The notes: generated by a model not told the origin, from the letters alone. Shown: positions 8,612-17,286, counted from the first letter of the stretch. The stretch: DNA of 64,000 nucleotides from an uncultured Candidatus Saccharibacteria bacterium (GCA_934725355.1 CAKVAO010000002.1:107283-171282), one strand, 5' to 3'. Program-made: numbers and translations.

Positions 8612-9803
8612 GTCAATTCAACTATATCTGCACGTTCATCAGCCATGGCGTGTGCGTGAGTATTCTGCGTTTGACACTGGTACAAATCACAGCTACTTTG
8701 GCAGTAACAATGCGCGAATCTTGCGCAAGGTAGCCGCTAAGTCTTATTTGCCGACGAACGCGGTACTAAAGGACTTACTGAACCGTTACCCTGAGTTTAA
8801 ATTTAGTATTTCTATTACTGGTACCTTTATTGAGCAGTGCGAGCAGTACGCTCCAGAGGTGTTGGATAGCTTCAAGGACCTGGTTAAAACTGGACGAGTT
8901 GAGATCATTGGCGAGACATATTATCATTCACTAGCCTTCTTCTATAACCGTGCTGAGTTTGATCGCCAAGTTGCACTCCATGCCAAGCGCATTCAAGAGC
9001 TATTTGGCGTAACACCTACTGCATTCCGCAATACTGAACTTGCCTACAATAACGATCTAGGCAAATGGGCGGATATCCATGGCTATAAGGCCGTGCTGGC
9101 TGAGGGCTGGGAGAAAATGTTGGCTTGGCGTAGTCCGAATTATGTATACCAACCGAATAATACGTCACGTACAAGGTTGCTGTTAAAAAACTATAGGCTT
9201 AGCGATGACATTGCCTTCCGTTTCGGCGATCGTACTTGGAAGGAATATCCGTTAACTGCTGATAAGTACGTTGAATGGATTGACGAAGACAAGGATTCTC
9301 CGCTGACTAATATCTTCATTGACTATGAGACATTTGGTGAACACCAGTGGGCTGATACTGGTATCTTTGAGTTCCTACGGAGCTTACCAAAGGAGTGGCT
9401 AAAGGATAAAGATCATAAATTTATGACTATCAGCCAAGCAGCTGAAGCTTATGCTCCAGCTGATAGCTTAGACGTACCGTACACCACAACATGGGCGGAT
9501 TCCGAGCGTGATTTGTCGGCTTGGTTGGGTAACCGCATGCAGCAGGAGTCGCAACATTACTTATACTCATTAGCACCGGCTATTATGGCAACCGAAGATG
9601 TCAATCTGATTGGTGACTGGCGTCGACTAACCACCTCTGATCACCCGTATTATATGAGTACGAAATATTGGAATGATGGCGATGTGCATGCGTATTTTTC
9701 GCCGTATAAATCACCATACGATGCATTCCTGTGCTATATGAATGCACTACGTGATATTCGCTATCGTCTAATCGAGCACCAAGAACATACTCGAATCAAT
9801 TAG
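8604..9803 (+). CDS. Glycoside hydrolase family 57 (alpha-amylase-like)
   Basis: The 399 residues carry the GH57 signatures: LHVHQPWR at the N-terminus, the nucleophile Glu in FRNTELAYN, and the acid Asp in IFIDYETFGEHQW. The last form resembles, from memory, the archaeal MJ1611-type amylases rather than GH57 branching enzymes, which are longer. It should act on alpha-1,4-glucan in the cytoplasm, since no signal peptide is seen. The SD is AGGGAGG about 5 nt before the ATG, inside the end of the GT4 gene. Confidence 0.9.
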   Translation: MSKSIQLYLHVHQPWRVREYSAFDTGTNHSYFGSNNARILRKVAAKSYLPTNAVLKDLLNRYPEFKFSISITGTFIEQCEQYAPEVLDSFKDLVKTGRVEIIGETYYHSLAFFYNRAEFDRQVALHAKRIQELFGVTPTAFRNTELAYNNDLGKWADIHGYKAVLAEGWEKMLAWRSPNYVYQPNNTSRTRLLLKNYRLSDDIAFRFGDRTWKEYPLTADKYVEWIDEDKDSPLTNIFIDYETFGEHQWADTGIFEFLRSLPKEWLKDKDHKFMTISQAAEAYAPADSLDVPYTTTWADSERDLSAWLGNRMQQESQHYLYSLAPAIMATEDVNLIGDWRRLTTSDHPYYMSTKYWNDGDVHAYFSPYKSPYDAFLCYMNALRDIRYRLIEHQEHTRIN

Positions 9804-9832
9804 TTTAATTAAGGCAAGGAGGTAGAGACAAT

Positions 9833-11836
9833 ATGGCAAGACTACTAATTCTATCAAATGGTAGTCTGGCGGTTTGCATGGACAATACTGCGTCGGTTAG
9901 CGATCTCTACTTTCCGTATGTTGGACTGAGTAATCACGCTGACGCACTGACACCACACCATAAAGTCGGTGTTTACGTTGATGATGCTATTCATTGGCTA
10001 GATGACGGAACTTGGAATATTGAGCAGGACTACTATCCGGGGCGTTTAATTGGCCGAACTATCGCCGATAACCCGTGGTTGGATATACGAATTGAGTTTC
10101 AGGACTTTGTTGATTATGAATTAAATGTTTTTGCGCGAAATATTCATTTGATTAACACTTCGGACCGCAACCGGAATGTTAAGCTATATTTACACCAGGC
10201 ATTTGTCTTAAATGAAGCCTCTGATGGACGTGATACTGCAGAGTATATACCAGCTAAAGCTGTGTCGAATATCCACTACCCTGTTATTTATCATTATAAG
10301 GGCAATATCACATTTGCCCTGACCGGTGATGTGGCATGTCATGGCGAGCCAGCTGTGCCATTTGATAGCTTTAGTGTTGGTCGCTTTGGCGGTATTGGTC
10401 CGAGTCATCGTGATGGCGTGTGGTGTGATGCAGCTGACGGACGATTGGCAAAGAACCCAATAGAACATGGCTTAACAGATTCGATTATTCAGTTTAATGT
10501 CAATCTAGCGCCACACGACTCGACTCGCGTACACTACGAGCTAGCTGCTGGCGATAGCTTAGACGCTGCACTGCATGATTTACGTCGCTTTAATACTGAA
10601 GGATTTGGCAGCCGCCTAGAGTCCACTGACGAGTATTGGGGTACGTGGATCAAGCCGGCTGCAAGCTTAGCGGCTACTAAGGTTGACGGTTGTTATCGTT
10701 ACACTTTTATTGATTCGCTATTATTGCTAAAGGCTATGACCGATAATCATGGTGCCATAATATCTAGTCTCGACACTGAGACGCTACGGCATACCAGTCG
10801 CGCTTACAATGGCTGCTGTCCGCGTGACGGTGCTGCGACTGCTCTGACATATGCCAAATTAGGCTATAATCGTGAGGCACTCAATTTTTATAGTTTCATG
10901 GCCTCTGCCCTTTCGAATGAAGGCTATTTGAATCAGGTTTATCGTCCAGACGGTAGCCTCGGTCAGTTATCGCACTCTTGGTTACATGGTGGCAAAGCTG
11001 TACTTCCGATTCAAACAGATCAGACGGCGACAGTTCTGTATTCCTTCTGTCGATCAGCGCAAATCGCCCTAGCGAATAAGACTAATGTTGCTGAATGGAA
11101 ACGCCTGTTCAATAAACTAGCTATACCTGCGGCAAACTTCCTATCAGACTACATAGATCCAACGACTAAATTACCCAAGCCGTCATATGACATTTGGGGT
11201 GTGGTTTACGAGACTACGACATACACTACGGCTGTAACATATAAGGCGCTGTCATTAGCGGCTGATCTAGCCGAGCATTTTAGAAACACTGGTAATGCTA
11301 TTAAATATCGAACTACTGCCGACGAGATGCGTGATAATGCCTATATGCTGTGGGATAAACGGCGTAATTACTTCTATCGTGGGTTTACTAGAAACGACAA
11401 CAATATTATTGGCTATGACGAAACGATTGACGCATCTAGTTTCTATGCCGCCTGGTACTACGGGCTATTTGACGATAATCTGATAGCTGATGCTCAGCGT
11501 ACACTGTCTAGTCGATTTAATTTAACTAATGACAAGCCACGTTCACCGCGATACGAGAGCGATGGCTATGGTGGATATGAAAACACCTGGTATATTACGA
11601 CGCTATGGTTGGCGCAATACCAAATCAGTCGGCATAATACTAATTACGGTAAAAATGCCCTGGATTGGGTTGATCAAACAATTGAAAACCGTAATGGCCT
11701 AGCCGAACAGGTTAACTTGGGCGGCGACCAAGTGATTTCAGCTTCTCCAACTACATGGTCTCACGTTGAATATATTAATACATGTCTGTGCTACGGACGT
11801 CCAGAAACTGGCTCTGAGGGAAAGAGAGATATATGA
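9833..11836 (+). CDS. Glycoside hydrolase family 15 (glucoamylase-like), general acid replaced
   Basis: The 667 residues have an N-terminal beta-rich domain (about 1-260) and an (alpha/alpha)6 catalytic domain with CCPRDGA, SYDIW and GLAEQV ... TTWSHVEY. GH15 glucoamylases release glucose from glucan ends. The general base Glu is present (residue 625 in AEQ). At the general-acid site, where glucoamylases have YDLWEE, this protein has YDIWGV (Gly456, Val457), so normal hydrolysis is doubtful. It has no signal peptide. AAGGAGG lies 9 nt before the ATG, and the stop overlaps the next start as ATGA. Confidence 0.88.
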   Translation: MARLLILSNGSLAVCMDNTASVSDLYFPYVGLSNHADALTPHHKVGVYVDDAIHWLDDGTWNIEQDYYPGRLIGRTIADNPWLDIRIEFQDFVDYELNVFARNIHLINTSDRNRNVKLYLHQAFVLNEASDGRDTAEYIPAKAVSNIHYPVIYHYKGNITFALTGDVACHGEPAVPFDSFSVGRFGGIGPSHRDGVWCDAADGRLAKNPIEHGLTDSIIQFNVNLAPHDSTRVHYELAAGDSLDAALHDLRRFNTEGFGSRLESTDEYWGTWIKPAASLAATKVDGCYRYTFIDSLLLLKAMTDNHGAIISSLDTETLRHTSRAYNGCCPRDGAATALTYAKLGYNREALNFYSFMASALSNEGYLNQVYRPDGSLGQLSHSWLHGGKAVLPIQTDQTATVLYSFCRSAQIALANKTNVAEWKRLFNKLAIPAANFLSDYIDPTTKLPKPSYDIWGVVYETTTYTTAVTYKALSLAADLAEHFRNTGNAIKYRTTADEMRDNAYMLWDKRRNYFYRGFTRNDNNIIGYDETIDASSFYAAWYYGLFDDNLIADAQRTLSSRFNLTNDKPRSPRYESDGYGGYENTWYITTLWLAQYQISRHNTNYGKNALDWVDQTIENRNGLAEQVNLGGDQVISASPTTWSHVEYINTCLCYGRPETGSEGKRDI

Positions 11837-12474
11837 AGTTTAGCCCTAGTAAATATGATCGACCAGTATTCGGCAAAATCTGCTCTGAGTACAATCTAAC
11901 TTATTATGGTACAGCGATTCCTAGCGATGATAGTGACTATACGCCCGTGCGTGGTCTGACTGCATCGCCAGAACAGGTTGATGATAACTATTCGCGCGGT
12001 ATTATTAGTGGTTACCCTGTGCAGCTGTTGCAGCGTACGCATGATGTGCTGCTATCTAATATGCCTGAACGCAATCAGACGTGGACGATTTGCGAGATCA
12101 ATATGCATAGACAGGATCTGCCGCATTTTTATCTAAACGGCCTGTCTGATGATGATCAATATAGCTCTGTACTGATATCATTTCTGCGCATGTACGAGAT
12201 TGATTTGGCTAGCTTGGGTCAGCCTATTTTAAACAAGTTTCGTGAATACTTTTGCTTGTATATTACACCAGATGATATACCAGCCGTGCAGCAACTCTTT
12301 ACATTAGAGATTCAAAATATGCTAGCATCATACTTTGCTAACATAGATATCGAGATTGATGGAGACAAGTTGTATATATATTCAGTTGAGAAACCTATTA
12401 AGTTGCCCACTATTGACAAAATGTTACGGATTGGCCTATGGTTAGCTAGTCGAATAGATTATATGGCGAAATAA
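11833..12474 (+). CDS. Unknown protein, last gene of the glucan operon
   Basis: The 213 residues match no family I know. The N-terminal part has YDRPVFGKICSEYNLTYYG and a Tyr/Asp-rich segment; the C-terminal half is predicted alpha/beta. There is no signal peptide or membrane helix. It is translationally coupled to GH15 by an ATGA overlap, which links it to glucan metabolism, perhaps as a regulator or binding partner; that is inference. tRNA-Thr follows 53 nt downstream. Confidence 0.75.
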   Translation: MKFSPSKYDRPVFGKICSEYNLTYYGTAIPSDDSDYTPVRGLTASPEQVDDNYSRGIISGYPVQLLQRTHDVLLSNMPERNQTWTICEINMHRQDLPHFYLNGLSDDDQYSSVLISFLRMYEIDLASLGQPILNKFREYFCLYITPDDIPAVQQLFTLEIQNMLASYFANIDIEIDGDKLYIYSVEKPIKLPTIDKMLRIGLWLASRIDYMAK

Positions 12475-12527
12475 CGTCATTATGCTTGCGTAATAATGGT
12501 GTATCTGCTATTATAATCAATAGATTT

Positions 12528-12602
<75 letters not shown>

Positions 12603-12618
12603 TATTTTGACTATGTTT

Positions 12619-12638
12619 AGGCGCCCTATCGGGCGTCT
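12619..12638 (+). terminator. Terminator after tRNA-Thr(GGT)
   Basis: The stem AGGCGCCC/GGGCGTCT has one G-T pair and a 4-nt loop, followed by ATTTATTT. It may also end the glucan operon transcript. Confidence 0.8.
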
Positions 12639-12643
12639 ATTTA

Positions 12644-12672
12644 TTTACAGATTGGAAGTTCTATGCTATAAT
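12644..12672 (+). promoter_or_regulatory. Promoter of the gene at 12722
   Basis: TTTACA (12644-12649) and TATAAT (12667-12672) with 17-nt spacing, the same hexamers as the glucan operon promoter. The expected start point falls at the edge of the palindrome 12677-12700. Confidence 0.8.
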
Positions 12673-12676
12673 ATTC

Positions 12677-12700
12677 AAATCTTGGCGATCGCCAAGATTT
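12677..12700. promoter_or_regulatory. Perfect 24-nt palindrome at the transcription start
   Basis: The two 12-nt arms (AAATCTTGGCGA and its complement) meet without a spacer. The palindrome begins 4 nt after the -10 box and ends 21 nt before the ATG. It could be a dimeric repressor site or a hairpin at the 5' end of the mRNA; a terminator is unlikely since no T run follows. Confidence 0.7.
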
Positions 12701-12721
12701 GCACCTTTGATTGGAGGACGG

Positions 12722-13345
12722 ATGGATGGTCATCCAGAGATAACATTCAACGATAACGAATATTATGATAGCATCAAGAAGTTGGTTGCAGATCTGTGGA
12801 ATAGATGGACGTATGTCTGTAAGCTCAACAGTTTATTGTCAACACTTCAAGTCCGTAGTAATTTCTATAGAGAAGAGCATCATCTTAAAGGTGCCATCAT
12901 ACCCAAGGGTATCCTAGAGCGTATTACACCAGTTCAAGATGATACTAGTGACATGAAGGGTATGAAGGACGCGATTTGGAAGAGAGATGTTGAGAGCTTA
13001 ATGCAGCTCGCAGATGTCGCCCATCAATTGAAAAAGCACTTCACTGGCTTAGTAAGATCTTTTGGGCATAAGAAACTAGCTAGATCATATGAATTATTGA
13101 ATCGTAGGGTTGAATTTGAACAGCGTTATATCGAAGAATATGATAAGCAAATTGATACAATAGACGGAATCTTTCGTGAACTCGAACGTAAGAAGCGTGA
13201 ATCACCTGAAAGCTTCAATAAGGCTGTTTCTTATGCTTGCTATTGTATCACTGCAGACGATATACATATCCGCGGTCAAATGAACGAAACAAGTTATCGC
13301 CGTATGTTTGGGTCGACTACACATCCTGCCGCCGTTTTCTGTTGA
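12722..13345 (+). CDS. Unknown protein behind a palindromic operator-like site
   Basis: I do not recognise this 207-residue protein. It is rich in charged residues and looks largely helical, with a coiled-coil-like stretch at about 115-170 (LLNRRVEFEQRYIEEYDKQI ...). No signal peptide or membrane helix is present. I choose the ATG at 12722, 4 nt after a GGAGG site; the frame is also open from a TTG at 12707. It is a single-gene unit with its own strong promoter. Confidence 0.72.
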   Translation: MDGHPEITFNDNEYYDSIKKLVADLWNRWTYVCKLNSLLSTLQVRSNFYREEHHLKGAIIPKGILERITPVQDDTSDMKGMKDAIWKRDVESLMQLADVAHQLKKHFTGLVRSFGHKKLARSYELLNRRVEFEQRYIEEYDKQIDTIDGIFRELERKKRESPESFNKAVSYACYCITADDIHIRGQMNETSYRRMFGSTTHPAAVFC

Positions 13346-13465
13346 GTCTTGATGCGATATATTCATATCTCATAGTGGCTCGTTGGGGTGATTGCTGATT
13401 TTTAATCGCATTCACCCCCCATTTTATTTGGTATTATTGGCATTTTATGATAATATATATTCGAT

Positions 13466-13687
13466 ATGGCAAAGAGCAATAGTAAGTCAAAGCGCAAGTT
13501 TATCGGTATTGTTAGTGCTGATGGCAAGACTCGTCTGTACACGAGCATTAACCCGCAGAACCGCACCAACAGTAGCAAGGGCAAATTGACTCTAAAGAAG
13601 TACAATCCTAAGACTCGTCAGCACGAAGTCTTTACGGAAACGAAGAAGAATCTTGGCCGCAACGAAGTCAAGCCAAAGAAGCACTAG
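13466..13687 (+). CDS. rpmG: 50S ribosomal protein L33 (bL33), cysteine-free
   Basis: The 73-residue protein has the bL33 core TSINPQNRTNSSKGKLTLKKYNPKTRQHEVFTETKK, matching the family pattern (K)NxxNxxxxLxLKKYxPxxxxHxxxxEtK (core shown at about residues 24-59). All four zinc cysteines are absent, so this is the zinc-independent form. It extends about 12 residues past the usual end. An AT-rich TATGATAATATAT region lies directly before the ATG, so the leader is short or absent. Confidence 0.88.
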   Translation: MAKSNSKSKRKFIGIVSADGKTRLYTSINPQNRTNSSKGKLTLKKYNPKTRQHEVFTETKKNLGRNEVKPKKH

Positions 13688-13707
13688 TATCCAGGTTAGT
13701 ACTACGC

Positions 13708-13735
13708 AAATAGCACCCGTATAAGGGTGCTATTT
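13708..13735 (+). terminator. Terminator between rpmG and the convergent DUF368 gene
   Basis: A perfect 11-bp stem (AAATAGCACCC) with a 6-nt loop, followed on plus by AGTTTTTG. Confidence 0.88.
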
Positions 13736-13776
13736 AGTTTTTGTTGGTTTTGCTGTTATGGTGCCCCTTCTCTTTG

Positions 13777-14604
13777 CTATTTTGCCTTTGCTAACTTTGT
13801 TCGCTCTAGCTGGCTTAGGCCAAGGATAGTTACGATACCGAGTGCCAATGTGATAGCACAGACTAACAGATTCCAACCGGTAGGCACACCCGGAAATACT
13901 TGTACCAACGAGCCTAACATAAAGCCCATGATAATCAGATAAGTCGGTGCTGGATAACGATTCATTAATGTTTCGAGTATTTTAGTGGTAGCTAGAATGC
14001 CAGTGATTAGGCCAACCCCTAGGGGGATTAGGAATGGTAAATACAGTGATTTAATCGCAAATAGCATTTCATCATAAAGGCCGAGTAACAGCATAAAATA
14101 AGAGAAACTAATGCCCGGCAGCACCAAGGCTATAGCAGCAATGAATCCTGCGATAAAGAGCATTAAAACGCTGCCTACGCTCGCTGTCATTGTTGTGTTA
14201 TTGCCACCTGCCTTAAATAATACCATTAAGGCGATCAGTGCTATGCCAATTGCAACATATACTAGATTAATCCAGCGAAATCTTGTTATCTTAGCCTCGC
14301 GCAACATAATTGGTATGCCTGCTAACACCACGCCCATAAAGAAGAACATGGTTGGCATGGTATAGGTGTTTACTAGATGATCCAGTGGTTTAGCTGCGAT
14401 TAGAATACCTAGCCCACCGCCTAGCGCGAACAGCAATAAAAAGGCTAGCTGTTTGCGCCAATCTTTTCTTAGGTCTGCCACTGCTTTAATTAGACGCGTG
14501 TATATACCCAAGATTATAGCGGTTGTTCCACCGCTAACGCCTGGCACCAGCATGGTCGCGCCGACGATAAAGCCTTTTAGAACGGTTTTTACGTGGTCAA
14601 TCAT
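13777..14604 (-). CDS. DUF368 membrane protein (PopT-like undecaprenyl-phosphate translocase)
   Basis: The 275 residues form about eight membrane helices. The family hallmarks are the two related segments VPGVSGGTTAIILGIY (about 20-35) and LPGISFSYFMLLLGLYD (about 163-179). DUF368 proteins have been assigned a role in returning undecaprenyl phosphate across the membrane for cell-wall synthesis; that function is from the literature, not from this sequence. An AAGGAGG site precedes the ATG. The gene stands alone. Confidence 0.85.
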   Translation of the reverse strand: MIDHVKTVLKGFIVGATMLVPGVSGGTTAIILGIYTRLIKAVADLRKDWRKQLAFLLLFALGGGLGILIAAKPLDHLVNTYTMPTMFFFMGVVLAGIPIMLREAKITRFRWINLVYVAIGIALIALMVLFKAGGNNTTMTASVGSVLMLFIAGFIAAIALVLPGISFSYFMLLLGLYDEMLFAIKSLYLPFLIPLGVGLITGILATTKILETLMNRYPAPTYLIIMGFMLGSLVQVFPGVPTGWNLLVCAITLALGIVTILGLSQLERTKLAKAK

Positions 14605-14648
14605 TGCCCTCCTTGATTATGATTAGGGTATATTCCAATTATACCAAA

Positions 14649-14670
14649 AACAGCCCTCTTTCGGGCTGTT
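14649..14670 (-). terminator. Terminator of the tRNA-Thr/tRNA-Tyr transcript
   Basis: The stem AACAGCCC/GGGCTGTT has a 6-nt loop. On the minus strand it is followed by TTTTTGG, just after tRNA-Tyr. Confidence 0.88.
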
Positions 14671-14686
14671 AATAATATCGCGCACA

Positions 14687-14773
14687 TGGTGCTGGGGGAG
14701 GGATTCGAACCCCCGAACTCATTACGAGGGCAGATTTACAGTCTGCAGCGGTTGACCACTTCGCTACCCCAGC
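14687..14773 (-). tRNA. trnY: tRNA-Tyr (GTA)
   Basis: Acceptor GCTGGGG/CCCCAGC, anticodon stem GCAGA/TCTGC with loop CTGTAAA (anticodon GTA), a long class II variable arm, T loop TTCGAAT and encoded CCA; 87 nt. Confidence 0.96.
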
Positions 14774-14785
14774 ACTAATTCAATG

Positions 14786-14862
14786 TGGAGCCAATTCTCG
14801 GATTCGAACCGAGGACCTGATGCTTACAAAGCAACTGCTCTAACCAGCTGAGCTAAATTGGC
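14786..14862 (-). tRNA. trnT: tRNA-Thr (TGT)
   Basis: Acceptor GCCAATT/AATTGGC, D arm GCTC/GAGC, loop TTTGTAA (anticodon TGT) on a stem GTTGC/GCATC with one T-T mismatch, T loop TTCGAAT, discriminator T and encoded CCA. It is cotranscribed with tRNA-Tyr 12 nt downstream. Confidence 0.93.
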
Positions 14863-14912
14863 ATTATCAAAGTGCTTTTATTATATTAGCAAAGTTGAAC
14901 GATTAATTCAAC

Positions 14913-15557
14913 CTAAACATTAATTTTCTTTGACTGTTTGATACGCGTATTGTTGCCGTGTGAGCGCATTCGGCTGGCCAATTTGCGTAGTTTTTCGGCG
15001 CGATCATTCTCGCCGATACGACTAAGTGCATCAGCTAGCAACCCCAACGACTGTGGGTTGCGCTCTAGGTCGACTGCGGTCTCTAATTCTCTGATCATGC
15101 GCTTGGTGTCGCCTAATTTTTCGAGAACCTTAGCATAAGATATGTGGCGTGACGCAACATTGCTTTCTAGCTGCAATGCCTGCTCGAAGGCCTGCGCTGC
15201 CCGCTCGTACTTCCCTACTTCGTAATAAATAAGACCTACATTATGTAGTGATGATGGGCTAGGCTCTAAGCTCTGTGTGATTTCAAAGCACTCAACTGCG
15301 TCAGCTAATTGTCCTTGCTTTGCATACAGAATACCCAAACGGTTGTATGCTCGCGCATTACGCTCATCAAAGCGCAAAATAGTTAGTAATGCCTTCTCGG
15401 CTCGCAGGTATTTCTTGTCTTTGATGGCTCCTAAGGAGATGTCCCATAGCTTGTTTAACTGTTCTTCCAAGCGTGATGGTTTATGCTCGACCTCTTGATG
15501 ATTGGGACAAAGCACAATCGCCATAGCGATTAAAAATAGTGCAATTAGTGCATACAT
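14913..15557 (-). CDS. Membrane-anchored TPR protein
   Basis: The 214 residues start with one hydrophobic helix (MYALIALFLIAMAIVLCP) and continue with about four tetratricopeptide repeats (NARAYNRLGILYAKQGQLAD, SSLHNVGLIYYEVGKYERAA and following). TPRs mediate protein-protein contacts; the partner is unknown. The helix would leave the repeats on one membrane face. It begins 7 nt after the holB stop, and a TATAAT overlaps that stop, so it may have its own leaderless start as well as read-through. Confidence 0.82.
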   Translation of the reverse strand: MYALIALFLIAMAIVLCPNHQEVEHKPSRLEEQLNKLWDISLGAIKDKKYLRAEKALLTILRFDERNARAYNRLGILYAKQGQLADAVECFEITQSLEPSPSSLHNVGLIYYEVGKYERAAQAFEQALQLESNVASRHISYAKVLEKLGDTKRMIRELETAVDLERNPQSLGLLADALSRIGENDRAEKLRKLASRMRSHGNNTRIKQSKKINV

Positions 15558-15563
15558 ACTATG

Positions 15564-16415
15564 CTAATTATAACACATTGCTAGGTTTAATAGCTGTGCC
15601 TTCACATTGCCGTTCGCTTGAATGTTACTCGCTGTGGTGCTGATCAGCTGTAAGTTATCTGCGAGCTTTGCGTCACGCTCGACCTTGCCCGATTGGTGAA
15701 TGTGCTCTGTAAGCTTGGCTAACATTTCGACGAATTGCATTGCATCCGAACGGTCTTTATATGACGCTACTAGTGCCAATCTAGTGTCGATTGTATCAGT
15801 TATAAACCGTTTGGCTATGCGTATTTGCTTGGCGGCATTTTCAAACTCAGAGGAGTCATTAATTAGTCGGCACATGCTAGCTGGACGGCGATTTGCTAGA
15901 AACATAATTTGGGCTGACTTTACTGAATCTAGTCCACTCAGCAAAGTACTGCATGCACTGGCTGATGGCTGGCGTATGTCAATCACCTGTGTTCGACTAA
16001 GAATGGTTTGCGGAATGTTAGCGATGTGGTGTGTGGTAAACAAGTAATTTACATTAGGTGCTGGCTCTTCCACAATCTTCAAGATATGCTCGAAAACGCC
16101 CGGTGCAGTGTGGTCGATATCATCCATGATAATTACTAGTCGTTCACTGCGCTTGTCACGCACGATTCTAGTTATGTACTCAATATCGTCAGCATTAATA
16201 ATGGCGGTCTTTTGCGTGTCATGCAGGGTTGGTGCTAGATAAACCACATTAGCGCCTGCTAGCTGACGTCCAAGCGCACTAGCAATTGTACCAAGACCAA
16301 CACCAACTGCGCCGGTTAACATCATTGCTTGAGTTGGGCTACTCAGGTAACGTTCTATTAATGCACATGTATACTCATCTAATACTAATTCACTAGCAGA
16401 CTGGTTAGACTTCAT
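15564..16415 (-). CDS. holB: DNA polymerase III delta' subunit-like AAA+ protein
   Basis: The 283 residues show a clamp-loader AAA+ fold: a Walker A position read as GAVGVGLGT (invariant Lys replaced by Leu), a Walker B region LVIIMDDID, FTTHHIANIPQTILSRTQ (the SRC-like sensor loop), and a helical C-terminal domain. A dead P-loop fits delta', which does not hydrolyse ATP, and argues against DnaX. It overlaps the pseudouridine synthase gene by 11 nt. Confidence 0.8.
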   Translation of the reverse strand: MKSNQSASELVLDEYTCALIERYLSSPTQAMMLTGAVGVGLGTIASALGRQLAGANVVYLAPTLHDTQKTAIINADDIEYITRIVRDKRSERLVIIMDDIDHTAPGVFEHILKIVEEPAPNVNYLFTTHHIANIPQTILSRTQVIDIRQPSASACSTLLSGLDSVKSAQIMFLANRRPASMCRLINDSSEFENAAKQIRIAKRFITDTIDTRLALVASYKDRSDAMQFVEMLAKLTEHIHQSGKVERDAKLADNLQLISTTASNIQANGNVKAQLLNLAMCYN

Positions 16416-17286
16416 GGCGTTCCTCGATAGCGTGCTGAAAATCGTGCGGTAAATCGGCTGTAAATGTCATACGCTGGTTGCCATCGTCGCATGGTGCAGT
16501 AATTTCTAGCTGATAAGCATGTAGCCATAGTCGGTCGCCGTATTTGCCGTGACCATAGACGGGGTCGCCGATAATTGGTGCGCCTATATGGCTGAGATGC
16601 ACGCGTAACTGATGCGTTCGGCCTGTTAGGGGTTTTAGTTCGACAAGGGCTGTGTCGTCGCTAAACAGCTTGACGACTTGGTAATTTGTAATTGCAGACT
16701 TCCCCTTGCCATCTACCTTGAATGCGCTAGGACGACGGATGTCACGGGCGATTGGTAGGTCGATTTGTGCTGACAAATGCTTTGGTGTACGTTCGATTAG
16801 CGCGAGGTAAGTTTTATGTGCCTTTCGCTCGCTAAACTGCTTTTGTAGAAAGCTAGCCGTCTTTAGGTTTTTGGCGCAAATTAATACGCCACTAGTCGCA
16901 CGGTCCAGGCGGTGTACAATGCCTAGGCGATTATTGCTGGCGTTTTCGGCTGCCTCGCTGTCGTCAAATCGCGACCGCACAAAATCCGCGACTGTAAACT
17001 CGTCATTCAATTCGCCTTTGCTGTGTGTTAGCATACCTGCTGGCTTATTGATGACTACTACGTTGTCATTTTCGAATAGAACCTGCTTCTGAAACGCAGC
17101 AATAGCAGCGGTATAGTCGGTCTTCTCAGGCTCTTTAAGCGTTACTGCTGCGTCACCTTCTATATCATAAGCGGGCTTTTTGACCACAGCGCCGTTGACT
17201 GTTGCATGGCCATCTTTAATCAGCTTTTGAATAGATGCACGCGACAGGTCGCTATGTTGACTAGCCAGATAAGCGTCGAGTCGCAT
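16405..17286 (-). CDS. RluA/RluD-family 23S rRNA pseudouridine synthase
   Basis: The 293 residues contain an N-terminal S4 RNA-binding domain (MRLDAYLASQHSDLSRASIQ) and the RluA catalytic motif HRLDRATSG with its Asp (about 128), plus the later GRTHQLRVHLSHIGAPIIGD block. The family isomerises uridine to pseudouridine in 23S rRNA; which positions are modified here cannot be told, though S4 plus length favours RluD. It directly follows trpS and overlaps holB. Confidence 0.9.
   Translation of the reverse strand: MRLDAYLASQHSDLSRASIQKLIKDGHATVNGAVVKKPAYDIEGDAAVTLKEPEKTDYTAAIAAFQKQVLFENDNVVVINKPAGMLTHSKGELNDEFTVADFVRSRFDDSEAAENASNNRLGIVHRLDRATSGVLICAKNLKTASFLQKQFSERKAHKTYLALIERTPKHLSAQIDLPIARDIRRPSAFKVDGKGKSAITNYQVVKLFSDDTALVELKPLTGRTHQLRVHLSHIGAPIIGDPVYGHGKYGDRLWLHAYQLEITAPCDDGNQRMTFTADLPHDFQHAIEERHEV

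Noticed and set aside
13402..13605. 67-residue minus-strand frame opposite rpmG
   Set aside because: Shadow of the bL33 gene with no supporting signals.
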